This document shows, in pieces, positions 8,923-18,698 of a stretch of 64,000 nucleotides of DNA. Position numbers and translations under genes: made by a program. Each line of letters begins with the position of its first letter. Position 1 is the first letter of the stretch. The stretch spans positions 494,032-558,031 of the forward strand of contig NZ_CP043006.1 in NCBI RefSeq assembly GCF_008086345.1. The letters run 5' to 3'. A model generated the notes under the pieces. That model was not told the origin of the DNA. It made no database searches and worked only from the letters and a program-made list of their open reading frames with translations. The DNA is from Chitinophaga sp. XS-30 (GTDB taxonomy: Bacteria; Bacteroidota; Bacteroidia; Chitinophagales; Chitinophagaceae).

Positions 8923-10449
8923 CTAGTTGTACCCCTGGTTTTGCGAGAGGTTCCCCACGCGCACATCTTCATTGGGAATGGGCAACAGCTCATATTTCTG
9001 CGCTTTGAAGCCCAGCGGCCCCAACTCGGTCACCGCCCGGCCCCAGCGCACCAGGTCGAGGTACCGGTGCCCTTCGAATGCCAGTTCCAGGAATCGTTCA
9101 TTCACGATCGCTTCAAAGAGCGCATTGCCGGAGGCGGTGATTTCCGGCAGGCCTGCGCGCAGCCGTACCTTTCTCAGCTCCGCGCGCGCTTCAGCTTCCT
9201 TATTGTCGCGGTAGTAGGCTTCCGCCGCCATGAGCAGCACATCCGCGTAGCGGATCAGCCGGTAGTTATTGCCGAAGTTCAGGTCGTTCACCGGCCCGTT
9301 TGTATAGTTACTGAAGGAACCGTATTTGCGCTGGAAATACCCTTCGTAATCCCAGGCCGTGGGGGCCGTCCAGTTGCCGCCCGCGGCTTTCAGCTCTGCT
9401 TCGGACATCACGGTGGCCGTTCTCCTTACTACATCTCCAGCGGCAATGTAGGCGTTATATAATTTGGGCCTGGGCAGGTTGAATCCCCAGCCGGCCAGGA
9501 GCGAATCCCCGGGGGCCTTGGTATAGAAGTCACTCCGCGGGCCCATGAGCTGCACATGAATGTTGCTCTCGATCTGGCGGAAGGTGCTCCAGGGAAAGTT
9601 ACCCCAGTCGTAATTCCTTTTGGAAGAGAATGGCACTTCAAAGATGCTTTCCATACCAAACTCGCCCGCGCTGGAAAAAACCGTGGCAAAGTTCCCTTCC
9701 AGATCGTATTCGTGCGACAGGATCACCTCATTGAACGCGGCATGTGCCAGCGCCCATTTCTCCTGGTACAGGTACACCTTGCCGAGCAAAGCCTGGGCAG
9801 TGCCTTTGCTGGCGCGGAATCTCTCGGCCGGAGCCAGCTGGCTTTTCAGCGGCAGCAGGGGAATGGCTTCCTGCAGGTCTTTTTCCAGTTGTGCATATAC
9901 ATCTGCGCGTGGTGTTCGGGGTGTGGCGGTATAGTCGCCGGGCTGCAGCAGCTCCGTGATGAGGGGCACATCTCCCCATAACGAAGTCAGCTCAAAATGA
10001 TAATAGGCGCGCAATACTTTACATTCCGCGATCAGGCGTTTTTGCAGGTCCGTTTCCCCGCTCACCCGGTGAATGACCTGGTTGGCGCGGTAGATCCCGT
10101 AATAATTCACCCGCCATATCCACAATACGGCCTGGTTTTGCGATTCGAAAGTAAAATTGTCCAGCGCCTGGTAATTCGGCTGGTCAGCCGGACCGTTGCC
10201 GCCGGCATTACTTTCATCGGAGGGGAGGGTTTTCACCATCAGCGGGCTTCCCCATCCCCAGTTATATTCCGCCTGCAGCAGGTCATATACCGCATAGGTA
10301 GCGGTCACGGCATCTGCATCGGTCTTGTAATATTCTTCCAGCGGCGCTCTGCCGGGAATATCCTGGTCAAGGAAACCCTTGCCGCAGCCACTGCTCACGA
10401 GCAGCGCAGCAATGCCGGAGATCATGTATGGCAAAATGGATCTTTTCAT
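8923..10449 (-). CDS. SusD/RagB family nutrient-binding outer-membrane lipoprotein
   Basis: This 508-residue protein has a signal peptide and lipobox SSGC (Cys22), followed by GFLDQDIPG, a typical SusD beginning. TPR-like helices in the N-terminal half contain LRAYYHFELTSLWGDVPLI, and the C-terminus has RYADVLLMAAEAYYR and the family ending FEGHRYLDLVRWGRA. SusD proteins sit on the cell surface as the lid of a SusC channel and bind glycans, or sometimes other nutrients. The partner SusC gene starts 17 bases upstream in the same operon. No glycoside hydrolase lies in the operon, so the ligand cannot be named. Length is normal for the family. Confidence 0.95.
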   Translation of the reverse strand: MKRSILPYMISGIAALLVSSGCGKGFLDQDIPGRAPLEEYYKTDADAVTATYAVYDLLQAEYNWGWGSPLMVKTLPSDESNAGGNGPADQPNYQALDNFTFESQNQAVLWIWRVNYYGIYRANQVIHRVSGETDLQKRLIAECKVLRAYYHFELTSLWGDVPLITELLQPGDYTATPRTPRADVYAQLEKDLQEAIPLLPLKSQLAPAERFRASKGTAQALLGKVYLYQEKWALAHAAFNEVILSHEYDLEGNFATVFSSAGEFGMESIFEVPFSSKRNYDWGNFPWSTFRQIESNIHVQLMGPRSDFYTKAPGDSLLAGWGFNLPRPKLYNAYIAAGDVVRRTATVMSEAELKAAGGNWTAPTAWDYEGYFQRKYGSFSNYTNGPVNDLNFGNNYRLIRYADVLLMAAEAYYRDNKEAEARAELRKVRLRAGLPEITASGNALFEAIVNERFLELAFEGHRYLDLVRWGRAVTELGPLGFKAQKYELLPIPNEDVRVGNLSQNQGYN

Positions 10450-10466
10450 AACTAGAGAATTGCAGG

Positions 10467-13400
10467 TTAAAAACTGAATGTCAGGCCAACTACAGCTGTG
10501 CGGGGGATGGGGTACACACCCCTGTCGATGCCCAGGCTGTTATTGTCTTTACTGCCGGCTTCAGGGTCCATCCCTTTGTATTTGGTGAATGTAAAAAAGT
10601 TGTCCAGCGACCCGTAGATCCTGGCACTGCGGATCTTTGCGCGTTGCAACAGGGCCTGCGGCAGGGTGTAACCAAGCTGCAGCTGGCGAATACGGGTGTA
10701 GGAGCCGTCGAACAGCATCAGGTCGGAATTATACACGAATTCGCTGCCGGTGTTGGCGGAGAACCAGGAGTTGGTGCTGCCTTCACCCGTCCAGCGGTCT
10801 GTAAAAAAGAACTCCGGACGGTTGCCCGTGGGTCTGTCTACCCGGTTAAAACCCATCAGCACATCGTTCCCTACCTGCCCCTGTACAAATACCAGCAGGT
10901 CAAATCCCTTGTAGGCAAGGTTCAGGCGGCCGCCGAAGATGAAATCGGGATGCGGACTGCCGATGTTCGTGTGGTCGCTGTTGGAGATCACCCCGTCACC
11001 ATCTACATCCACGATGATGGGATCGCCGGGTTTGGGATTAACGGTCATGCTGGTATTGGCGAGATAATCCTGTACCTGTTTGTCATTCTGGAAGATGCCG
11101 GCGGTCTTGTACCCGCGGAAATACCAGACGGGATATCCTTTTTCAAACCAGGATGCGCCCCAGCCGGTGCCTACATTTGAACCGGGAATGCGGTCCACGA
11201 ACTCGTTCAGCTTTGTCACCTCATTCTTTATAGTGGTGAGGTTGCCGCCGATCTCCCAGGTGAAGGCATTTTTGCTGTCGTTGCGGTAGGACAGCTCAAA
11301 TTCCCAGCCTTTGTTCCGGACGTCGCCCCCGTTCACGATGCGCAGCACATTCCCGACGAAGCTGGGTACAGAGCCGGGTGTGAGGAGGCCGCGGGTGGTC
11401 TTGTCGTAATAATCCACCACCAGGCTGAGGCGGTTATCAAAGAAACCCATATCGGCCCCGAAATCCAGCTGCTCGCTGGCTTCCCATTTGAGATAGGGGT
11501 TTTCCAGGCCGAATGGTTCCGCCCCTACCTGGAAGTTATCGTCCGCATCCGGGAACGAAATGCCCTGTGTGGTGATGAGCGACTTCCAGTCGCCGATGCC
11601 GATGTTGGCAATGCTGCCGTTTTTGCCCCAGCTGGCGCGGAATTTCAGATAATTGAGCGGAATTTCCGGGAAAAAAGCTTCATTGGAAGCCACCCATCCG
11701 GCGGAGACGGAGGGGAAAGTGCCCCAGGTATTTTCCGGCGGCAGCAGGGAAGAACCATCCCTTCTCACGGTAACGTTCAGCAGGTATTTTCCGTTGAAGT
11801 CGTACTGGATACGGCCGTAATAAGACACCATGGAGGTGGAGGTCTGTATACCGGCGATGCGGTCCTGGTCATCCGGCAGGAAATCCGGGTAGCTGAAAAA
11901 ATCGTTCTCCCGGAACATGCCGCTGGCTGTGCCATTCAACCGGTCGTACCCCCTGCGCAGGGAACTCATACCGGCCATGACGGTGATATCGTGATAGCGG
12001 ATCTTGCGGTTATAGGTGGCAAAATTTTCCCACTGCCAGTTGTACCAGTTCTCGTTCTGATCGAAGGTGCTGGGAACCGTGTTCATTCTCTCCGCGGAGA
12101 ACCAGAAGGTGGGATTCCATCCGTGATTGCGCTGGAAGGCGGCATCAAGACCAAAACGCGAAGTGATCTTCAACCCTTTTACCGGTTCTGCTTCCGCGAA
12201 TACGTTGCCAACAACTTTATGCTGTGCGGTGAAGTTGTTGGTAATAGCCATTTGCGCCAGGGGGTTGCCGGCTTCACCGAAAACATAGTCGGATACGCCG
12301 TAATAGCGGCCGCTGGGGTCTTTAATGAGATTGAAACCGCCGTTCAGCGCGTTCTGCGCCCGGTCGCTCAGCGCGCCGGTGTACACAACGGGCATGAGCG
12401 GGTCCATCAGTATGGCATTGTTGATCACGGCGCCGAATTCGGAATCCTCGGTAACACCTTTCCTTTTGAAGTAGGCGTATGACAGGCGGTTTCCAACGCT
12501 GAGCCAGGGTTTCACCTTATGATCGGTATTGATGCGCACGGTATAACGGTCGAATCGCGCCCTGTCCCCGCCGATCACGCCGTCCTGCCGGAAGATGGTG
12601 CCGCCGAGTAGGTAGGATGATTTTTCGGTGCCGCCGCTAACGTTGAGTGCGTGGCGTTGCAGTGGAGCGTTCTGCGTGATCTCGTCCAGCCACAGGGTAC
12701 CTTGTTTGCCCACCCAGTCTGCCGGGTCAGGAATGGAGCCGGCGGTGTTGGCTTCTGTGAGGTACCGGGTGTATTGCTCCGCGGTCATCATTTTCATGGG
12801 GTTATGAATGGATTGCTGGCCGTACTGCATGCTGTATTCCACGCGGGCGGTCCCATCCCGGAAACCGGATTTGGTGGTGATGATCACTACGCCGTTAGCG
12901 CCTTCTGCACCGTATATCGCTGCGGAAGCCGCGTCTTTCAGCACTTCCACGGATGCGATCTCCGAGGGATCGAGGTATTCCATCCCGCCTGCGCGCATAC
13001 CATCGATAATGTACAGGGGGTCCGACGCGCCATTGGAGCCTGTTCCGCGAATGCGCACCCGCATGCCGCTGCCGGGAGAGCCGGATACAGGCAGTACGGT
13101 CACGCCCGCGGTGCGGCCCTGCAGCGCCTGTTCAACACGACTGGAGGATACGGTAGCGATATCCGCCGCCTTGATGGAGGAGATGGCTCCGGTCACCAGG
13201 CTTTTACGCTGGCTGCCATACCCTACCACCACCACTTCGTTGAGTGCGCGGTTGCTGACATTCAGCGCAATATCCACTTTGCCTGCGGCGGTTACCTGCA
13301 TCTCGCGGGATTCGTATCCCAGGAGGTTGAATACCAGTGTTTTCCCGGCGCTTGTCTCCAGGGTGTAGTAGCCATCGCCATCTGTCTGGGTGCCCCGCAT

Positions 13401-13982
13401 TTCCCCTTTCACCTGTATGGCCACTCCTGGCAGCGGTACGCCGTTCTCCCCGTCTGTCAGGCGCCCGGTGATCCTGATGCGGCGCACGGTGTCCTGCGCA
13501 ATGCCTGTGATCATCATGGCGGAAGCGCCATTGAGCTTCAGGATGGGCGTAACATTCGTGTCTTCGTTCCCGTTAGTTTCCTGCCTTGCCGGGCCGGCTG
13601 GCTTTGAGCGGGTATTATTTCCGTCGGGAAGGGGTACGATGGCCCAGGTATTGGGCTGTACGGATTGTGCCTGCAATCCGTGCGGAGCCAGCAGTGCCTT
13701 CAGCATTTCCTCCACATTGTCATATGCAGCAGGGGAAAACGTCACTTTTACATCGGGCAGTTTCCTGGCTTCATAAAGCAGGTCTATCTTGTACGTTTTG
13801 TGAATTTCCTTCAGCAATTGCAGCAGGCTTTTTTGTCTCGCTTTTTCGGAGGACTGTTGCCAGGGGTGTCCGGGTTTTCGAACGGCGGCCAGATCCTGGC
13901 GCGCGCCGGCAAAAGCGCTGGACGACATCACTACGGATAGCGCAACCAGCAATGCTCTTCGCAACATTAATTTAGCATTCAT
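10467..13982 (-). CDS. SusC/RagA family TonB-dependent receptor with STN domain
   Basis: I chose the ATG at 13982, which gives a clean signal peptide (MNAKLMLRRALLVALSVVMS). The frame stays open to a TTG at 14036, which is less likely. Order of domains: STN (secretin/TonB N-terminal, about residues 50-120), carboxypeptidase-regulatory-like domain, SusC signature LNEVVVVGYGSQRKSLVTGA, plug with LYIIDGMRAGG and VLKDAASAAIYGAEGANGVV, then a large barrel. It imports the ligand bound by SusD using TonB energy. An STN domain is the part that talks to a FecR anti-sigma factor, and fecR plus an ECF sigma gene lie directly upstream, so ligand binding likely induces its own operon. Confidence 0.94.
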   Translation of the reverse strand: MNAKLMLRRALLVALSVVMSSSAFAGARQDLAAVRKPGHPWQQSSEKARQKSLLQLLKEIHKTYKIDLLYEARKLPDVKVTFSPAAYDNVEEMLKALLAPHGLQAQSVQPNTWAIVPLPDGNNTRSKPAGPARQETNGNEDTNVTPILKLNGASAMMITGIAQDTVRRIRITGRLTDGENGVPLPGVAIQVKGEMRGTQTDGDGYYTLETSAGKTLVFNLLGYESREMQVTAAGKVDIALNVSNRALNEVVVVGYGSQRKSLVTGAISSIKAADIATVSSSRVEQALQGRTAGVTVLPVSGSPGSGMRVRIRGTGSNGASDPLYIIDGMRAGGMEYLDPSEIASVEVLKDAASAAIYGAEGANGVVIITTKSGFRDGTARVEYSMQYGQQSIHNPMKMMTAEQYTRYLTEANTAGSIPDPADWVGKQGTLWLDEITQNAPLQRHALNVSGGTEKSSYLLGGTIFRQDGVIGGDRARFDRYTVRINTDHKVKPWLSVGNRLSYAYFKRKGVTEDSEFGAVINNAILMDPLMPVVYTGALSDRAQNALNGGFNLIKDPSGRYYGVSDYVFGEAGNPLAQMAITNNFTAQHKVVGNVFAEAEPVKGLKITSRFGLDAAFQRNHGWNPTFWFSAERMNTVPSTFDQNENWYNWQWENFATYNRKIRYHDITVMAGMSSLRRGYDRLNGTASGMFRENDFFSYPDFLPDDQDRIAGIQTSTSMVSYYGRIQYDFNGKYLLNVTVRRDGSSLLPPENTWGTFPSVSAGWVASNEAFFPEIPLNYLKFRASWGKNGSIANIGIGDWKSLITTQGISFPDADDNFQVGAEPFGLENPYLKWEASEQLDFGADMGFFDNRLSLVVDYYDKTTRGLLTPGSVPSFVGNVLRIVNGGDVRNKGWEFELSYRNDSKNAFTWEIGGNLTTIKNEVTKLNEFVDRIPGSNVGTGWGASWFEKGYPVWYFRGYKTAGIFQNDKQVQDYLANTSMTVNPKPGDPIIVDVDGDGVISNSDHTNIGSPHPDFIFGGRLNLAYKGFDLLVFVQGQVGNDVLMGFNRVDRPTGNRPEFFFTDRWTGEGSTNSWFSANTGSEFVYNSDLMLFDGSYTRIRQLQLGYTLPQALLQRAKIRSARIYGSLDNFFTFTKYKGMDPEAGSKDNNSLGIDRGVYPIPRTAVVGLTFSF

Positions 13983-14105
13983 AATATGGAACGGTTTAAA
14001 TGGGTAAAACAATTTTGATCCGGGCAGACATGACAAGGGCTATCAGTCTTCATCTGAAGCTGTTGAACGTGGAACCCCGATCCGATTTTGGTACCTGATA
14101 TACTG

Positions 14106-14999
14106 TTATTCCTTCAGAGAGAACAGTAGCTGTTGATCTTTCTTTTCGATATGAATATTCATCGTCACGGATAATGCCCGTGAGAGTTGTGCAATATCTT
14201 CCGCATACAGATCGCCGCTGATCCGTTTCTGCAGTATCGCTTTATCTTCGATCACTACTTCGTAACCGAACTTGGAATAAATGAGGGCGGATATCTCTTC
14301 CATGGAGGTATTGTCGAAATGATAACGGTGGTTCCGCCAATCGGCGATCAGATCGGTGTTCACCGATTTCCTGATCTGCGCATGATCTTTTTCTACCAGC
14401 ACTTCATCACCGGGTTTCATCTCCAATACTTTTTTCCCATCCGCGATCTGTTCCCTGGCCCTGAGCTGCACCTTGCCTTCTTTCAGCGACACCGTCGTGC
14501 GGCTGCCGAGCATATTCACATTGAACTTGGTGCCCAGTACCGCCACATCCACTTTATCCGTATGCACGATGAACTGGGCATTACCGGCACCGGGCCGCTT
14601 CGTGATCTCGAAATAGGCCTCCCCTTCCAGCCATACGGTACGGCTTTCTGCGGCGTTCCATTCGGCGGGAATGCGTAAAGTGGAATTGGCATTGAGGTAA
14701 ACCACCGAGCTGTCCGGCAACATCACCTGCCGGATCTCTCCGTAGGCGGTATGGTAAACTTTCATGTTACCGGATACCACATGACAATATATATAGTAGG
14801 AAGCATAGGCCAGCAGCGGCAATACCACGGCAGCAGCGGCAAACCGCAGGATATTGCGGGTCAGCGTACGGGGTTTCTTCCCGCCGATACCGGATTCAAT
14901 GCGTTTCCAGCTGGCGGCTGTCTGTTCTTCCGTTACCTGCCTGCGCCGGAAGCGGAAGGGCGGTTTACCCGGGTCCTGCGGTGCGGATTGATCCTCCAT
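14106..14999 (-). CDS. FecR-family anti-sigma factor
   Basis: This 297-residue protein has a short cytoplasmic N-terminus, one membrane segment (about 58-76), a FecR domain containing YGEIRQVMLPDSSVVYLNA and GEAYFEI, and the C-terminal DUF4974 region ending LSVTMNIHIEKK. It senses the STN domain of the SusC receptor in the periplasm and controls the ECF sigma factor encoded just upstream (126 bases away). The pair sigma-fecR followed by susC-susD on one strand is the standard cell-surface signalling arrangement in Bacteroidota. Confidence 0.94.
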   Translation of the reverse strand: MEDQSAPQDPGKPPFRFRRRQVTEEQTAASWKRIESGIGGKKPRTLTRNILRFAAAAVVLPLLAYASYYIYCHVVSGNMKVYHTAYGEIRQVMLPDSSVVYLNANSTLRIPAEWNAAESRTVWLEGEAYFEITKRPGAGNAQFIVHTDKVDVAVLGTKFNVNMLGSRTTVSLKEGKVQLRAREQIADGKKVLEMKPGDEVLVEKDHAQIRKSVNTDLIADWRNHRYHFDNTSMEEISALIYSKFGYEVVIEDKAILQKRISGDLYAEDIAQLSRALSVTMNIHIEKKDQQLLFSLKE

Positions 15000-15125
15000 A
15001 ACGTCGATTTATCAGAAGACACGGGATGGGGTGGCGGGATACTCCTTTTTTCAGAATTTTTTTTGATGTGAGGATAAAATACGGTGCAAACAACCCGTGA
15101 TAGCAGGCGGGGAGAGTGGAAAAAA

Positions 15126-15716
15126 TTACGGGAGATAAACAAATACCAGCCACCACAACGGTATATGCCCCATCAATCCGCGCAGCTGGGTGATGGCTTT
15201 ATGGGCAAGATTGATGACGGACTGATAATTCACCTGCATGATCTCCGCGATCTCGGTATAGGGCAGTTCCTCATAGAACCGCAGGTAGATCACTTCCCGC
15301 TGGCGGGCGGGCAACTGGTTGAGATAACGGCTGAGCTGCCTTTTTCTCTCCTGCTGGTCTTCCTGCGCTATCAGGATGTCTTCCGGGGAAAATGCGATAT
15401 CAGGCTCACCGGGGGGCAATATCTGCAGGCTGCGGAGCCCGCGGAGCTGATTGAGGGCCTGCCGGCGGACGGCGGTAAAGAAAAAAGCGCGGACACTGTT
15501 CAGCGTACCGATCTTTTCCTTCCGGTACCAGATACGGATGAACACTTCCTGCACCGCGTCTTCCGCCAGCTCTTCCGCATTGAGCATGGCAAACGCATAC
15601 CGGTATAACTCCGGATGCAGATGACCGTGGATGACCGCGTATGCCTTTGTATCTCCCTGAAGCACAGCGGTCCAGAAGCCGGTCAGGTCCTTTCCCTGGT
15701 CATAGGTATCCGGCAT
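15126..15716 (-). CDS. ECF RNA polymerase sigma-70 factor
   Basis: This 196-residue sigma factor has region 2 (AEDAVQEVFIRIWYRKEKI, about 53-71) and region 4 (LPARQREVIYLRFYEELPYTEIAEIM, helix-turn-helix) separated by a short linker rich in charged residues. It belongs to the Bacteroidota group paired with FecR, and would transcribe the downstream susC-susD genes when FecR releases it. It is the first gene of the minus-strand cluster 15716-8923. No consensus promoter was identified in the 180-base gap to the divergent lipoprotein gene. Confidence 0.95.
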   Translation of the reverse strand: MPDTYDQGKDLTGFWTAVLQGDTKAYAVIHGHLHPELYRYAFAMLNAEELAEDAVQEVFIRIWYRKEKIGTLNSVRAFFFTAVRRQALNQLRGLRSLQILPPGEPDIAFSPEDILIAQEDQQERKRQLSRYLNQLPARQREVIYLRFYEELPYTEIAEIMQVNYQSVINLAHKAITQLRGLMGHIPLWWLVFVYLP

Positions 15717-15896
15717 GGGTTGTCAGTGAAGAGGTTGATGGATTCATTATTATTTTCTGTAAAATAAGGAATAATCTCCTGCCGGCATGAGCGAAAATAA
15801 CACCGGTCTGCCCCGAAGGCCGGCCACAGCATATCTCCGGGGCGACTCAACACTTTTGGCCGGAAATTTGTTTATTAACTATCAAAACAACTGGAA

Positions 15897-16397
15897 ATGA
15901 TAAAGCAATTGATCCGACTTTTTACCGTTTTCGGCGCGGCATCCCTGCTGCTGAGCGCTTGTGCATCCCAACAGGGTACCGTTTCTGCCAACAGCATGAG
16001 CAAGAGCGTTAAAGGTAAATGGACGCTGAACACCGTTACATTCGAGGGACTTCCCGCTACCGCGAGGGTGACCACGGTATTCTCGAACATTCCCTATAAA
16101 TGCCTGGAAGGCAGTGAATGGAACCTTCCCTCCAATGCCTACGGGTCTTTCACAACAACCTCCGGCGCCGAGGGATGCTCTCCCTACACCCAGAACATCG
16201 TATGGTCCACCATCAACCAGGGCGGCGTGATCATGCTCCAGTTCAAGGAACTGCTGGACGGCGTGAAAGCCAAGAATATCTCCGACGGATACCGGGTGGA
16301 GCTGAGCGCTGTGGACAATTCCGGTATGATCTGGCGGGCGCCGGTTACATTGGAGGGAAAAACCGCTTACATCGTGTACTCTTTTTCGAGAAAATAA
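15897..16397 (+). CDS. Lipocalin-like small lipoprotein
   Basis: This 166-residue protein has a signal peptide with lipobox LLSAC (Cys21). The mature part begins KGKWTLNTVTFEG, the pattern of lipocalin-like domains of Bacteroidota lipoproteins, and is otherwise beta-strand rich with two cysteines (near KCLEG and EGCSP) that may form a disulfide. The function is unknown; the family is generally exported and may bind a small hydrophobic ligand. It is a single-gene transcript with a strong terminator right after the stop codon, and it is divergent from the sigma factor gene. Confidence 0.7.
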   Translation: MIKQLIRLFTVFGAASLLLSACASQQGTVSANSMSKSVKGKWTLNTVTFEGLPATARVTTVFSNIPYKCLEGSEWNLPSNAYGSFTTTSGAEGCSPYTQNIVWSTINQGGVIMLQFKELLDGVKAKNISDGYRVELSAVDNSGMIWRAPVTLEGKTAYIVYSFSRK

Positions 16398-16415
16398 ATG
16401 CCCCTGCATTCATTC

Positions 16416-16447
16416 AAAGGCCGGTTGTGATTCCAACCGGCCTTTTT
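16416..16447 (+). terminator. Rho-independent terminator after the lipoprotein gene
   Basis: A perfect 11-bp stem (16416-16426 with 16435-16445), an 8-base loop and a T5 tract. The promoter of the next gene starts directly behind it. Confidence 0.92.
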
Positions 16448-16448
16448 G

Positions 16449-16456
16449 TATCTTTG
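16449..16456 (+). promoter_or_regulatory. -7 promoter element TATCTTTG for the TPR gene
   Basis: The octamer fits the Bacteroidota consensus TAnnTTTG and lies 20 bases before the ATG at 16476. A TTG about 21 bases upstream could be the -33 element, overlapping the terminator loop. Confidence 0.6.
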
Positions 16457-16475
16457 CCCCTCGTTTAACTCAATT

Positions 16476-17126
16476 ATGAAAGCATTTAACTTATTTATCA
16501 GATATCGTCTTCCCCTGGGCATTGTGCTCCTGCTGGGCGGTATAGCGCTGGGCCTCTCGATAGGCTGGTGGGAAGCGGCCATACTGCTCGTTCTGGCCGT
16601 TGTTTGTATTGTAACGCACTTCCTCTTCGGGCCAATGCGCCTGGTGCAGGAAGCCGTGGAAGCGGGTGATGTGGAAACCGCCATGGGCATCATGAACGGC
16701 ATCAAATTCCCCAAGCTGCTGTATAAACCCATACGCTCCGTATATTATTTCATGCAAAGCAACCTGGCAATGTATGACCAGGATCTGGACAAAGCGGAGG
16801 CTGCCGTTAAACAAAGCATCAAATCCGGCAGTCCCATGAAGGAATATGAGGGGATGCAGTACTTCCAGCTCGGCACCATCGCCTACCAGAAGAACGACAT
16901 CAAAACCGCTGATACCAATCTGAAAAAAGCCGTGCGCCTCGGCCTGCCTGACAAGGAGAATACCGCCGCCGCACTGCTTACCCTCTGCTCCATTTCCATG
17001 AGCAGAAGGGATTTCAAAGTAGCGAAAGATTATTTCCGCCGCGCCAAGGCCCAGAAGCCTACCACAGAACAGATTGTGGGGCAGATAAAGGAAATGGACA
17101 AGTATATCAGCCGCATGCCGGGTTGA
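16476..17126 (+). CDS. Membrane-anchored tetratricopeptide-repeat protein
   Basis: The ATG at 16476 is preferred over the upstream GTG because a promoter element lies at 16449. The 216-residue product has two N-terminal membrane segments (about 5-45, LPLGIVLLLGGIALGLSIGW and a second hydrophobic run) followed by TPR-like helical repeats: MYDQDLDKAEAAVKQSIK, GTIAYQKNDIKTADTNLKKA, SMSRRDFKVAKDYFRRAKA. It is probably a scaffold for protein-protein contacts at the inner membrane. The partner is unknown. It stands alone between two strong terminators. Confidence 0.75.
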   Translation: MKAFNLFIRYRLPLGIVLLLGGIALGLSIGWWEAAILLVLAVVCIVTHFLFGPMRLVQEAVEAGDVETAMGIMNGIKFPKLLYKPIRSVYYFMQSNLAMYDQDLDKAEAAVKQSIKSGSPMKEYEGMQYFQLGTIAYQKNDIKTADTNLKKAVRLGLPDKENTAAALLTLCSISMSRRDFKVAKDYFRRAKAQKPTTEQIVGQIKEMDKYISRMPG

Positions 17127-17145
17127 TGAAAAGATAATATTGATC

Positions 17146-17180
17146 AAAAAGCCGTTCCCGGATGCCGGAACGGCTTTTTT
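17146..17180 (+). terminator. Rho-independent terminator after the TPR gene
   Basis: A 13-bp stem (17146-17158 with 17167-17179), an 8-base loop and a T6 tract immediately upstream of the sulfatase leader. Confidence 0.92.
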
Positions 17181-17302
17181 GTTGCCCCCTGCCTGCTCCC
17201 GCAACCTGCCTGACTACAACATGCCTCGTTTCGCCTGTTATTTGCCGGGAAAGCAAAGATCTACTGCCTTTACTGCAGGATTATATATATTTTTATCCCG
17301 TT

Positions 17303-18694
17303 ATGAAAAAACTGCTCTTTATCCTCATGCTGGCTGGCACGGCGGGTAACGCCTCCGCACAGCAACCGCCCAATATCATCCACATCATCGCTGATGACCT
17401 GGGATATGACGACCTCTCCTGCTTCGGCTCAAAACATTACCGCACACCGAATATCGACAAGCTGGCGGAGGAAGGCACACGGCTGACCAATTTTTATGCG
17501 CCGCACGGCACCTGCACGCCGTCCCGTGTCGCGGTGATGACCGGCAGGATCAGTCCGCGCATAAACGATAAAAAAGGGCTGGGGGTACTGTTCCCCTTTT
17601 CCAAAGAAGGGCTGGACCCGGAAAAGGAGATCGCTTTTCCGCGGTTGCTGAAAAATAAAGGTTATGCTACCGCCCTGCTGGGTAAATGGCATATCGGCCA
17701 CCTGCAGCAATACCTCCCGCCACAGCATGGCTTTGATTATTTCCTGGGCATCCCCTTCCCCAACGACCACGGGCCGGAGCGGCTCGGCAATACCAACTCA
17801 TATGGGCTGGACAGCATCCCGCTGATGAAGAACAACGACGTGGCCCGGCGGCTGGGCAATAACGATCTTGCCGAACTGCCCTCGCTCTTCGTTCGTGAAA
17901 CCTGCATGTATATGGCCCAATGCGTGAAAGAGAAAAAGCCTTTTTATATCCAGTATGCCAATATCGAAACACATACCCCCTGGTTCATCCCCAAAGGCTT
18001 TGAAGGCAGAAGCCGCTACGGCGCCTACGGCGATGCGGTGGAATACCTGGATATGTCCGTCGGCATCATCATGGGATATCTCCGGAAACTGGGCATCGAG
18101 AACAATACGATCATTGTATTTCATGCGGACAATGGCCCGCTGGTGCATCCTTATCCGGAACTGGAGCTTTGTTACGGCCGGTATGCCGCTGTAGACACTA
18201 CTTTGCGGCACCTCCTGCGGGAAGGCAAGTACCAGGAACGTTTTGAAGGCGGGCCACGGGTAGCCGCCATCGTTAAATGGACCGGCCATATTCCCGCCGG
18301 TACGGAACATCCGCAACTGCTCTCGGGGGCAGACCTGTTCACCACCTTCCTGGGCCTGGCCGGTGCGGAAGTGCCGCGGGACAGGGTGATCGACGGGAAA
18401 GATATGCTTCCGCTGCTCCGCTCCGGCGATGCTGGCCAAAGCGTACGCAATACTTTTTTCAGCTTCGGGCCCAGGGGCTTATTGCAGGCCGTGCGCTACA
18501 ACCAGTGGAAGCTGGTGTTTGCAAAGGCGAACCAGCTCCTGCTGTTCAATCTCGATGCGGACATCTCGGAACAACGCAATATAGCAGACCAGCATCCGCA
18601 GATCGTGCAGCAGCTGGCGGCATTGGGCCAAAAGGCAAAAAAGGCGGTAGCGGATGATAAGGCATTGCCGGAGAATAACCGGCTGGCATTCTAG
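17303..18694 (+). CDS. Sulfatase (arylsulfatase A type)
   Basis: The ATG at 17303 gives a clear signal peptide (MKKLLFILMLAGTAGNASAQ) and 463 residues; the frame is open upstream to 17162, but that part overlaps the terminator. Metal-binding IIADDLGYDD follows at residues 28-37. The active-site motif C-T-P-S-R begins at Cys71, which is converted to formylglycine in this family, and GKWHIG and HADNG supply the further catalytic and metal ligands. It removes sulfate esters from an exported substrate, probably a glycan or aryl sulfate. A formylglycine-generating enzyme is not encoded nearby. It is convergent with the trans-sulfuration gene, with 4 bases between the stops. Confidence 0.93.
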   Translation: MKKLLFILMLAGTAGNASAQQPPNIIHIIADDLGYDDLSCFGSKHYRTPNIDKLAEEGTRLTNFYAPHGTCTPSRVAVMTGRISPRINDKKGLGVLFPFSKEGLDPEKEIAFPRLLKNKGYATALLGKWHIGHLQQYLPPQHGFDYFLGIPFPNDHGPERLGNTNSYGLDSIPLMKNNDVARRLGNNDLAELPSLFVRETCMYMAQCVKEKKPFYIQYANIETHTPWFIPKGFEGRSRYGAYGDAVEYLDMSVGIIMGYLRKLGIENNTIIVFHADNGPLVHPYPELELCYGRYAAVDTTLRHLLREGKYQERFEGGPRVAAIVKWTGHIPAGTEHPQLLSGADLFTTFLGLAGAEVPRDRVIDGKDMLPLLRSGDAGQSVRNTFFSFGPRGLLQAVRYNQWKLVFAKANQLLLFNLDADISEQRNIADQHPQIVQQLAALGQKAKKAVADDKALPENNRLAF

Positions 18695-18698
18695 GCTT